DNA of 64,000 bases from Straminergon stramineum. Lineage: Eukaryota; Streptophyta; Bryopsida; Hypnales; Calliergonaceae. The stretch covers positions 11,224,501 to 11,288,500 of the forward strand of contig OY987269.1 in NCBI GenBank assembly GCA_963920665.1, in the 5' to 3' direction. Under the pieces are notes generated by a model. The model did no database searches, was not told where the DNA came from, and saw only the letters and a program-made list of their open reading frames with translations. Shown here piece by piece: positions 25,727 through 36,600 of the stretch. Made by a program: the position numbers and the translations under genes. Position 1 is the first letter of the stretch. Each line of letters begins with the position of its first letter.

Positions 25727-25948
25727 CCCACAAATGTCAACACGGACATTTAGTGTCCGATGGATGATAAAGTATCTTTTTGTGGGGGACAAAAGTGCAA
25801 CTATTCATCCTAGGAATTTTGTGTTGAAAGGAGAGATCTTCTAAAGTAGTTGGACCTCCAATGAATATTTTTGGTTTTTTTAAAGTAGATGATGTCACAT
25901 AGTTCCAAAAGTGATGATTTCCATGGTCACTAGTCCATCCTTTAAGGG
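25727..25948 (-). mobile_element. TTAA-bounded 222-bp MITE
   Basis: Lies between TTAA at 25723-25726 and TTAA at 25949-25952. It is in the inverted orientation relative to the copy at 55296. Ends are CCCACAAATGTC and ATCCTTTAAGGG. Shared internal words include GTCCGATGGATGA, AACTATTCATCCT and GATGATGTCACAT, found in all members of this ~222-240 bp family. Confidence 0.8.
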
Positions 25949-26269
25949 TTAAGGGTTAAAGTTTACTGGGGACTTCGTTATGGAACTCCTAATTTGCATT
26001 AGATTGATGGACATGTGTTTGACATTTAATAGTAGTACCTATAGTCTTCAAGAGCAAACTACTACTATGAACTTTAAAAAATCATCTCTAATTCAATTTA
26101 AGTCTAAAAATTACAAATCAAATTGTGATGGAAGTGCCTCCATCTCTTCTTTCCTAGAAAATCTGTTAGGAAATGCTTTGATTTATGTAGAGGAGATCCT
26201 AAGTCAATATGCTCTTAGAAAGCAAAATTTGCATTTCCTACCTTAGAGCTTAGGCTTAGGATATATTAA

Positions 26270-26660
26270 CCTTATAAAGATGTTGAGGACTACATTAGTC
26301 CAATGGATGATAGAGACACATCTATGTAGGATAAAAATGCAAATATTCATATTTGGAATTTTGTATGGAATCCTAGTAAGGGGGGCCCCGCAATTGAGAT
26401 GAGCAAGAACTTATGATGAAAGGGCCTCCCTCCATGTTTGAATTTTGACTATTGTAATTTGGGTTACTTACTACTTGGGTTTTTTCAAATGATCCATCAT
26501 CTTAATTGCAGAGGCCCCTATACTAGGATAGTGCTGAGAAGGGGAAGTCTTGCATAGTAGTTTTTCCTCCAATGAGTGCTTTTGGATTTTTTAAGCAAAT
26601 AATTCATAGAGTACTAAAATGAAAGGATGATTTCTATGGTGATGAACCCATCTTTATAGG
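26270..26660 (-). mobile_element. TTAA-family short MITE interrupted by a small element
   Basis: Starts CCTTATAAAGATGTTGAGG after TTAA (26266-26269). It contains the family words TCCAATGGATGATAG, GCAAATATTCATATTTGGAA and CCTCCAATGAG, then ends near ATCTTTATAGG before TTTA. Removing the inserted segment 26371-26528 leaves about 233 bp, the family length. Confidence 0.65.
26371..26528. mobile_element. Small TIR element, ~158 bp
   Basis: Inverted ends TCCTAGTAAGGGGGGCCCC and GAGGCCCCTATACTAGGA continue inward (GCAATTGAGATG / CATCTTAATTGC), about 30 bp in all. It interrupts the TTAA-family MITE around it. A target duplication is not clear. A fragment like its right end also occurs at 7040-7062. 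Confidence 0.6.
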
Positions 26661-26690
26661 TTTAAAGTAGAAATATGAGATTATGTCCTC

Positions 26691-27704
26691 GGATCATTGC
26701 AAGAAAGACGAGCCACAAAATGTATCATTCATTTTGCACTATACTCCTTTTTTTTCTTTAGGGGTATTGTATAATTAATAAAACAATTTTTTTTAAAAGT
26801 AAAAAAATAGGTTTGATGTATACACCTTTAAGAAGAAGGTACCTTGAGAAGGAAAAGCATAAAAAAATTCTCTAAGTAGGAGAACTAGAAAAGTGCAAAA
26901 TTTCATGATAATAGTAACTTTCACTACAATTTAACATTTTAATTTGTAAAAAATAGGAAAAACTATCTTAAGAAGAAAAAAATTGTCCATTTGGGAAGAT
27001 TTTATGATGAAGAGATTTCACCAAAAGAATTATCTTGAAACCATTTTCAATGTTTAGAATTCCGCATGCAAGGGAGTCTTGTTTGCATGAACACAGATGA
27101 TATAAAATAATATTTTTTAAATTTCCTTCAATAGGTACATGCCTACTAAGTCTCGAAATAGACCCTAGAAATATCAGGTCTAGATCATTAATTTGGGTAC
27201 TCCGTAGTACTAAAAAACCCTAAACCGCAAAATGTGACAAATTAGCTAAATAGAAATTCAAATATAAAATGATTTTTGAAAATTTATGAAAAATGAGGGA
27301 TCTAATTACTATCATATTAGCCATAACTCCCATAAGGCCATATTCGTTATATTGAGACTTTTTGCAGATTTTGAGATAGATTGCTAGTTATTGGAAAATT
27401 CATTTAAAAAAATAGTAATTGAAACCAAAAATAAATAATGCTGAAATAATGATCCTATAATGAAATTCTAAAAGTTGATGTTGTTACCTATTTTTAAGAA
27501 AATTCTAGTAAAGAGATAAATTGATTAATCTTTGAGTCAAGAATAAAAATGAGACTACAAAAAGTCTCAATATAACAAACATGGCCTTCCATCTCCAATA
27601 AAAATTTCAATCTCAATGACTTTATGCCTCAAAAGTTATAGCACATGACAACTGTGTCCCTCAAAGTGTGACGCCAAATAGTACTGGTCTTTCATGCAAT
27701 TCCC
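26691..27704. mobile_element. 4-bp-TSD TIR family, copy 3 (degenerate, ~1 kb)
   Basis: Left end GGATCATTGCAAGAAAGACG, right end GGTCTTTCATGCAATTCCC inverted. Subterminal AGAAGAAGGTACC and TCTCTAAGTAGGAGAAC are shared with copies 1 and 4. The right border runs into a C-rich tract, and the target duplication cannot be confirmed. It contains a nested TIR element (27337-27585). Confidence 0.6.
27337..27585. mobile_element. Nested TIR element, ~249 bp
   Basis: Ends GGCCATATTCGTTATATTGA and TCAATATAACAAACATGGCC are inverted repeats that continue inward (GACTTTTTGCAG / CTACAAAAAGTC) for about 32 bp. No target duplication is assigned. Confidence 0.65.
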
Positions 27705-28152
27705 CCCCCCCCTCCCTCCCCCCATTTCTATCAAAAAAATAAGCAGACTTATTACAAATTACAATCCAATTCAAAGCTCTACCTTGGGATTCAATTCACT
27801 TATGTTGCATTCTAATGTAGTTTTTATTGCACTGAGTGTGCAATTGGGACTCGATCTTGGAATTGTGAATAAAAAGGTTGGAATTGGAGTGGAAACTAAG
27901 TCACCCTTTAATGAAATTTTAATGAGTATACCCATACAACTTCTTCACATAGCAAAATTGTATCACTATACCAATCGGATTTTTGGATTTCCATAGGAAT
28001 CATGTTGGAAAATAACGGAGACGCTTTAAAATCCCAAAGGACAAGATTAGTACCTCCTAAGGGTCACAATGGGAAGAAGTTTTATGTTTTTGCTTTTGCC
28101 ACCCATAATGTATCATTTTCTTTCAAAAATGAATTGACTAAAATATATGTGA
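27705..28152. other. Intergenic DNA after a poly-C tract
   Basis: Begins with a pyrimidine tract of many C residues (27702-27722). The open frame 27694-27996 that crosses it shows no recognisable motif. Nothing else is seen. Confidence 0.4.
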
Positions 28153-28883
28153 GGGTCATTGCAAGAAAACACCGGTCCTATTTTCTATCACAATGTGAGG
28201 GACGCTTTTGTTATTTGCTATAACTTTTGAAGTACAAGTCCAATGAACATACAATTTCTATCGAATATTTTTAACTTGATGTTAATCAGATCCCTTATTT
28301 TTTAGAAATTAAAAAAAATAATTTTGTATTTAAAAGTCATTTTTGTTAATTTGTCACAAAGTGCAATTTAGGGGTTTTCACTATGTTAGGAGTCTCCAAA
28401 TTTATGATCTAGAGTTGAAACTTTCACGGTCTATTTGTATAGTAGGAAAGCATGTATCTACCAAAGGAAATTTGAAAATATTTTATTTTATGTCCTCCAC
28501 ATGAGTGCAAACAACAATCCCATTGCGCTCAATTTTTGAACATTGAAGATGGTTTTAATATCATTCTTTTTTTGAAATCTCATCTTCATCAACTCTTCTC
28601 AAATGGCCAATTTTTTATTTAAAAAAAATTATTTTCCTATTTATTACAAATTAAAATGTGAAAGTGTCAATTTTCATGAGAATTGACACTTTTCTAGTTC
28701 TCCTACATAGAGAATTTTCTATGGTTTTCCTTCCTAGGGTAGCTTCTTCTTAAAGGTTAATATATTAAAAATATTTTTTCCAATTTTTAAAAATTATTTT
28801 TCTAATTATAAAGTAATCTCGAAAAAAACAGGAGTACTATGGAAAATGCTATAGAAAATGGACGGTGTTTCTTGCAATGCCCC
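28153..28883. mobile_element. 4-bp-TSD TIR element, copy 4 (731 bp)
   Basis: Left end GGGTCATTGCAAGAAAACAC, right end GGTGTTTCTTGCAATGCCCC. Flanks GTGA (28149-28152) and GTGA (28884-28887) are a perfect 4-bp duplication. The middle holds a hairpin, GAAAGTGTCAATTTTCATGA with its inverted partner (about 28660-28698), and the shared GTTCTCCTACATAGAGA. Confidence 0.86.
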
Positions 28884-29124
28884 GTGAATTAAACCCTAAT
28901 TTATTATTTCTTTACAAAAACAAATTGTAAGTTGAATAACTATATCTATGGGCATTGACCAAAAAATTCGCTATAGTCATCCTAACTTGGGTGTCAATTG
29001 AGTCTACTAATATGACCTAATCCTAGAAAGATGGAACCTAAGAACAAGTAATCATTTTCAATATCCATTGATTCTTCTCTATATTGCAACTATATTTGAG
29101 TGATAATTTTTTTAGAGATGAAAA

Positions 29125-30014
29125 GGGTCATTGCATGAAACACTTATATTATTTGTTGCATTTTTTTATTTTTAACCTTTTAGTATTTTTTGTACTACGA
29201 GTCACCTTCAATACTATTAGAGGCATAGAACATGAAATCTGTACAGTTTGATTAGATTTCAAATCTACTATTCCAATAACACGTGATGCTCATCATTGAA
29301 TGGCAAGGATGGATGGCAATGCTTAATTTTCCAAAAAAACAATTAACATTGGTAGATTAGAAGCACTATAGGCCCTTACTAGTACTATTGAGTCTTTCTA
29401 TGTAACTTGAAATATTATTTTGAGCCACAAGCTACAATTTATGCTAGAAAATCAGACTTCCACATTTCAATTTTTTAAAATTAGAAAATGTAGTTGAATT
29501 TTTTTTTAAAAGTGTCCATTGTTGCCAACTAAGAGAAAACAAGGAAGGTCAAAGCTAGAACTAAAAACCCATTTTTTATTCAACATAAATTTAACTTAAA
29601 TATAGCACACTTTAGGCCAATGCAGAACACACTTGGAATATGTTTGTTTTGTTTTGTTTTGTTTTGAAACCTTGAAACATGTTTTGGGGGAATCCTTCTC
29701 AAGAGAAGGTATATTTCTATTAGAAGAGCTAGCCTACTAAATTTGACAACACAACTCTTCAAAAAAGGTACTCAATAGTTGATAGTACTAATAACTACCA
29801 AAATTGTATATGTGACATATTTTTGAAATTCAATCTCACCAATTGAATTCATTTAGGAAAAATTTAAATAATTGAAGTACATTTTCTATTACTATAGGAA
29901 ACTTACTTCTAAATTTCATGTTCATTCAATCATTTTTGCAATACTTATGGCACAAAACAACTTCCACATTGAATGTGTGATGAAAAATAGGATAGGTGTT
30001 TTTTGCAATCACCC
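29125..30014. mobile_element. 4-bp-TSD TIR element, copy 5 (890 bp)
   Basis: Left end GGGTCATTGCATGAAACACT, right end AGGTGTTTTTTGCAATCACC then C. Flanks AAAA on both sides (29121-29124, 30015-30018), which fits the 4-bp rule but is low-complexity. A TTTTG run (29650-29670) lies inside. Non-coding. Confidence 0.75.
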
Positions 30015-30018
30015 AAAA

Positions 30019-31578
30019 CACACGACCTATCTTCTATAAGTCATAAAATATTCAGCTTTATTGGTGAGAATTTCAAATTATTATGATTTTTGAAGAAAAA
30101 GTGATAAAAGTTCATCTCTAATTTTGAATTAATCCAAAAAATTTGAAAATTTCTCCACATATCTAAATTATAGTGAAGAATGTTATAGTGTCAACAAAAT
30201 ATCCATGTCCTTCCATAAATAGGAAATTAGTAGATTGAGGTAATGGAACCAATGTTCAAATTGCAATAATTTTTAAATTTTTTAAAAATTGGAGTAAAAA
30301 CTAAAATCAATAAAATTCATGTCCTTACTTGGGCTTCAATTCCAAAATGATCATTTTCATGGCTCAAATTCATATCAAAAGCAAAGTAGTAAGAGTTGCC
30401 AAATACACTAATTAAGAAGACAACTTTGGTCATTTGTGACACTCATTAATTTGGTTTAATAATAAAGAATACAAGTCACCTATGAAGATGGTCTTCTTTG
30501 CTACTCACTAGAAAAGAACAAAGGGTGGTATAATAGCCAAAAAGATTGAATGAAAAATATAACAAGATTTTAGTGAATGGTTTTGGTCATAGTTGCTCCG
30601 CCGAACAACTCGACAACACGACGAACATGATGTCCAACACGTCTAGTAGACCCCCTTGTCCGTCTAATAAAGTCAACTTTAAGGTTGACTTTCAAATAAA
30701 GCTCTTTCTATTTCCAATCTTGATATATTTGAGTTTCATTTTATTGAAGTGTCTCAATTTAATAATCACTTATTACATTCTAAATTATGGATCATAAATA
30801 AAGGGAGATTTCAAATTGTCTCTGCTATTAGGATAAGGCCTTCTGCGACAAAATTATCTAGTGTATGTGACACTTGTCTTATACGACACATGACGTTAAA
30901 CAAACAACTCGACACCCGAACCCCAAAATGCGTTCGATAGAACAACCCTTTTTGGTGCTTCAAATATGAAACTATTGAACACTGTGAATTTTATTTAGAT
31001 CTTGACTATGAAAACTCATAGAAAATACAAAAATTCTCTAGATTTCATTTTTTTTCATTTGACTATTAATGATTTGTATTTTTCTATTGGGAAGAAGTAA
31101 CACCTAATTATTGGTTTGACTCCATCTATACACACCAGCCTAAATGAAGGGCAATAGATGTTTCTATCTTGTACTATGCAATTAAACAATTTTGAACATC
31201 TTAAAGCAGAGCTCAAATGTAATTAAAAAATGGGGTCTCTATTGTTCTCTACACCATCATTGATGACCCATTGAAGGTTCCAATATTTTATTGTTGAAAT
31301 TTCCTAAATCCTCACTATTAAAGGGAGCTCACCTATTTCCGACCACTTAAGCAATTGAGCATATTTGGAGTGTTGGTATTCTAAATAGAAAATTTTTCCA
31401 AGAACAAAAATAGATTTCAAAAGGATTCCATGATTATTCACAATTTTTTTTCCCAAAACAAAATTACTATGAATTTTCTAGGTGAAGATTCTATTCACTC
31501 CATATTGGTCATACAGATTTTCATATTTCTGACCAACGGTTGGTTGCAAAATCAAGACACTTGTAGACAATCATAATG
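30019..31578. other. AT-rich intergenic DNA with a dispersed repeat
   Basis: No gene recognised. About 31300-31500 resembles, in inverted orientation, segments at about 59990-60170 and 60780-60960 (words such as AAATCTATTTCTC, AATTGCTTAAGTGAT..GGAAAT), so it is part of a dispersed repeat family of unknown class. Confidence 0.45.
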
Positions 31579-31732
31579 TGCCATATGTGCGCCAAGGCTT
31601 TTTTTTTGGACTAGTGTCCCTTGTGTTGGCTTCATTGCATAGGTCAGATTTTGGAGGGACAAACTCACAGTGGTCAAATTCTGACAGATCCGGTGAAATT
31701 TCGCCCCAAAAGAAAGCCCTCATGTGCGCCAC
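31579..31732. mobile_element. Possible small TIR element, ~154 bp
   Basis: TGTGCGCCAAGGCTTTTTTT at the left and AAGAAAGCCCTCATGTGCGC at the right are imperfect inverted repeats. No target duplication is assigned. Confidence 0.4.
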
Positions 31733-32231
31733 AACTGATCATTTACTCATCAATACATACCCAAAAATAGAGTACCCTACGGTACCAAAATAGCGGGTGA
31801 TCAGGAATGGGTCGGCTATTCTCAGACAAATCAGTGTACTTCAAGCTTGAAGTGCTAAAATATTGAAGTTCAAAGCATGCAGATATGGACACCTAGTGTA
31901 GCAAGGTACAAAAAAAACTTTTCTTTTCACTTTGAAACACTCATATTTAGTGACAATCTACTTGGTCCAAAGTTTCTGAAATTCTTTTCACACACATTCC
32001 AGACAATTCTTCTCCAAAATCCTACGGTTGAATGATTGTCCGAATTAAAGAGAATGTCGAATCGCCTCGTGATAAGCGGTGATGCTCGTACTGACTTTCT
32101 ATTCGCCGTTGTAAATAAAGGTCCACGTGACTGCGTCAACCACGGAAGAAAAAAACATTAAAATAAAAGCGGTGATTGCATGATCCCTTTCACAGATTTC
32201 ACTGGACAGTCAAGTCCACAAGGGGAGCCTC

Positions 32232-32256
32232 TCATCATCATCATCATCATCATCAT
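32232..32256. repeat. (ATC)n microsatellite
   Basis: Eight uninterrupted ATC units. Longer open frames crossing it on both strands are repeat-driven. Confidence 0.95.
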
Positions 32257-32879
32257 TGAAGTCAGTGAAGAAGCACGACCTCCGCAATCTCTCAATTGCA
32301 ATTTGCGAACGAAATTCGACAAATTGCAAACTCTCAGTTCAGTACTCATCACCTCGCCATTAATATTTCCTTCGCGAAAAATGTCTCTACGGCGGAGTGT
32401 CCGAGACAGGTTGCAACTGTTCCGTCATTGGCGGATCCGTCCCGCGCGCCGTGTTCAACAGTACCAGTCTACTGTACTGGATATGGTAATATCTTCGTGG
32501 TTCCATGGTCTGGCTTGCATGATCTTCTTTTAAGTTACTGTCCCAACTCCCAAGCGAGACGGAGGTTTCCGGTTCCGTAGAAGTCCCGGATGTCTACAGT
32601 AGAAACTGTCCGAGTTAGAAACAGTGTTGTGCCCTCACAACTGTGGCATGCACTCATCAGTAATACGTTGCTCAAGTGGAATTTCATATAGAGACCAGTG
32701 GAAATTTCTCATAGTGGAATCCACTCCCAGTAAGAGTTCTAATGGAATTATTGTTCTCTTGCAACCGGGTGCTGTGGAATTCGGTGAGAGCACCTGAGAA
32801 TCTAAGATACGCCGCCCCTAATAACCTAGCTCTGGAGGTTTTTTCTCCTTGAATCTCACGAACATCGGTAATCGTGGAA

Positions 32880-33530
32880 AATATCTTGATTTCGTTTCGG
32901 GAAAGCTCTAGAAATGCAGAGTTGGAGTATCAATTTGCAACAATATCCGACAGTTCTAGACTGTTCATCAGTATTCGAGTGTTGAGTCCAGTTCAGCGTC
33001 CTGTAGGGGGATGTAGTTCTTACAGCTGCTCCTAAGCTGCTGTGCGTGTTCGGCGTGGGATTATATATATGAACAAGCTGACTCTCAAACTGACAAACAT
33101 CGCATTACCCACTGAAGGAATCTTGATTTCATTCTTGACTGGAGTCGAATTTGAATATATTTGCAACAAGCCCCAGTTCATTGTCCAAGTTTAGAGCATT
33201 GGTTTCAGTGACTTCAGTGAAGGATACACTCCAGTTTAAAGGGATGCAGTTCTTGCACTTGCTCTCATCAAGTTGCTGTGCATGTCGGTGTGAAGAAGGA
33301 TCTCACTAGCCTCACCACCCATAGTAGATTTCATTTGGATTAGAGTCGAACTTGAGTACGCGATACAATTCCAACAAGCCCGATCGTCTTATCCAACCTT
33401 AGGGTATCGATCGATTCCAGTGACTTCAATGTTATCCATCCTCCGCCCTGCTGTAATTTTTGCACTTCCATCCAAGATGCTGTGAATTTTGATGTGTGAT
33501 CCTGAGCTAACCGACTCTTAATTTCCCTCT
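32880..33530. repeat. Decayed ~200-230 bp tandem repeats upstream of the P450
   Basis: Three successive diverged copies. GTAGTTCTTACAGCTGCTCC (33014), GCAGTTCTTGCACTTGCTCT (33246) and GTAATTTTTGCACTTCCATC (33453) are each followed by a (G)CTGTG..TTCGG/TGT block. TTCAGTGACTTCAGTGAAGGA (33204, quoted in part) pairs with TTCCAGTGACTTCAATGTTA (33414). They end about 80 bp before the P450 start codon. A TATA-like TTATATATATGAAC lies at 33061. Probably promoter and/or leader. Confidence 0.6.
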
Positions 33531-33606
33531 GGCAGCTCGCCCACGAATTCGATCCGGAGCAGCTTGTGGGCCGGGACTCCCCTGACTGAGAGACCCGTCG
33601 ATCGTG

Positions 33607-36600
33607 ATGATGGATGTGGAGGTCTGGACCGCATTGGCCCTCCTCATCCTGACTGCGGTCGCGTACCAGGTGGTGTGGAAGGGGCTTTGGCAGCCGCTCC
33701 GGTTGGGCCGCATCATGGCCAAGCAGGGCGTCAAGGGGCCACCCTTTCGGTTTCTTGTTGGCCAGGTTCCGGAGCTGAAAGTGTTCCTGGAGTCGTTGCC
33801 GGAAGTCATTCCGATGGACAGCTATGCTGCGTTGTCGCCAACCGTGACGCCGCAGTACGCCCTCTACTTCCCCCAATTTCCAGGTTCGCACAAGTTCCTC
33901 TCATTTCCTGCAATTCACTTTGCTCAGGAGCCAGGAGCCAATTTCTAGGTGCTCACAATTTCCACTACTTCATGTCTGTTCTAGAGATGAGCCGATTTCG
34001 CCAAGTTCACACAGTTTTCTCGACTACAATTTGTGCTAGATGAGGCAGTTTTCGCTACTTCAATTTGTGGTAGATGAGCCAATGTCTAGGTTCCCATGAT
34101 TTCCACTGTCGTAGGTTGATAGCAGGTTCGACAGGTTCAAAATAATACACTAAAAGAGAAGTCGATTTTTTTTTTAAATTAATGACTGTAGCAGACGAAA
34201 TGGCAGGGTTCTAGGGAATTACAGTCAATCAGTCAAATAATATTAATTTTTTTAGTCAAACACTAATCCATCATTTGACCATCTACCATCAAGAAATCTT
34301 TGGATGGTGAAATGATGGAATAATCTCATTGACATTCCATGACAGCAATGGGTGCAGAGGTCGTTTTTACAAAGAAGGTCAATTTCATTAAAATGGCATA
34401 TTCTAGTAAATTAGTGGTCCATTTCACTACTTCGGCATGGTCTGAAATCTAAACTTGTCCTAGATGTTAGAAATCTAGATCTGTCCTAGATGTCTAAAAT
34501 CTAAAAGTGACATAGATATTTCAGACCACGTGGTCTCAAATCTATAACTCTTCTAGATTTCTGAAATCTATAAGTGTCCTAGATGTCCGAAATCTATAAC
34601 ATTCTTAGATATCCTTTTAGAGTTCAGACTGTGCAGTCTGAAAAATGGCATTTGAATACCGCCATTTTAATGAAATTGACCATAAAGAAATCCATTGTCA
34701 AAAAGTTGGAATTGTACGTTTGAAGCCTAAATTTAGAAGCAATTTAGAAGCATGGTTTCCTTCTTCTCCCATTCTTCCATATTGATGATTGGGAAACATG
34801 GCCCCTTTTTGTAATTCATTTCATGCTCGATGAGTTCATGTAGAATGCTTTTCCATAAGTTGAGAGTTTGTCTTGTACTCTGGTCTTTTCCCATTTATTC
34901 ATTCTACCCGATATTGATGGATGGGAGACATAGCCTATGAGAGTTCTTGGTTAGCACTTTCAACAAACTAATTTGAAAATTCATCAAGAATTAGAGACAA
35001 AGAATGGAAGATGAAGAGGTTTGTATAGGGAATACACTATGCTTGCCACTTAACTTTCTTTCTTTTATACCAAGAAAAGTTTAAAATTCAATGAGTGTAT
35101 TGAATCCACTTTAACTCACTCAATCTTGCAGGCGAGAAGCATTTCTTCTATTGGTGGGGGAATGTCACACGCTTTGTGACACGAGACCCAGAAATGGCAA
35201 AAGAAATATTTGTCAAGAACCACAATTCTTTACAATGGTCCCCATCAAAAAGTTATCTTGTCACCCAAATCTTTGGTAAAGGGTTGGTAGTCCTTGTGGG
35301 GGAAAAATGGATTGCAGAGAGACATGCAATCAATCCCTTTTTCCATCAAGAGACTCTCAAGGTATGCCACTAATCATTGATCTAACTTCATGCAATTGCA
35401 ACATCTACATTCCTTGTAGTTTCTAAAATCAATTCAAATTGTTAGAAATTAAGTACTGAGAAAGTTTTAAAAAATTCTTTGAGACAACCTATAAAAGTTA
35501 AAGAGCATTTTTGACTTCAAGGGTGTCTAACTAATGATAATCTAGTGTAAATAGTATATATTCCAATGTCCCTCTACTTTAAAAAAAATTGTAGTTTATT
35601 GTCCAAAGTCTATTGGCATTTGGATGTGCCTACCTAAAAATATTGGCAACACTTTTCAATAGTGTTATTGTGATGGTATTGTAGTAGCATTGGATTCATG
35701 TATTGCATATCTATATTAAACAAATGAGGATGCAATCACAATAAATGATTAACAATAAAGTACTCTACAATTGTTAGACTTTTAACCTTGAACGAATAGA
35801 GACAAGGAAGCTACATATGTCATAGCTACATTGTTCATTAACGATACCAACATGTGATAGAGGCTTCTCTTGCACCTTGTTGTAGGACATGGTGGAAGCA
35901 ATGGTGGAAGCAACTAGCACAGAAATTTGCAAATGGGAGCAAATCGTAGCTCAAGCAAGAGGGATTGCCGAAATTGATGTGGACCCTGATGTTCATAGGA
36001 TTTCAGGACACATCCTATCATTGACAGCCTTTGGTGGTGACTTTGAGAAAGGAGAGCAAATATACAAGCTCCAAACTCAAATTGCCAAGGAGGTCTTCAA
36101 AGTAATAAGTGATGTGAAATCCATGCTCATTCCATTCTATAGGTAAAAAATGCCATCTAATGTTTACATAGTATCAGGGATTGTCACACCTCCTTCATTG
36201 CTTGCAAGTTCTCTTGCAAACGAGGATGTGGCAATTTTGAATTGGCTTTTGGTTGGTTCTCCGAAGCTGAATATTTTTTTTCTAAGAAAAGTTTTCCATG
36301 CCTATTGTTCTCCTCTAGAGGTGAATAATGGACATGAACTCTTCGCAAAAAAAGAATATTCAACCCCCATTGCTTTTCACCTCTTGGTTGCTCCTTCGTT
36401 GTTTCCTTGTATTACGCTACCATTGCTTTTGCACAACTTCTGGTGTCTACAAGTCCATTCTACATTTCCATCCTCCACTCATGAAAAAAGGATGTCACAC
36501 CTTCAAGAATTCAAGCTACCCATTGGCTCTTCGTTTTTTTCATTCTTCAAAGAATTTTTATGCAATGAAGAAGGTGTGACAACCTCTATTATCAAGCAAG

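Noticed and set aside
32180..32580. 117- and 94-codon frames upstream of the P450
   Set aside because: They cross the (ATC)n microsatellite, have low-complexity content and no recognisable domain.
33340..33891. 183-codon minus-strand frame over P450 exon 1
   Set aside because: It is the antisense of a GC-rich P450 exon and shows no family motif.
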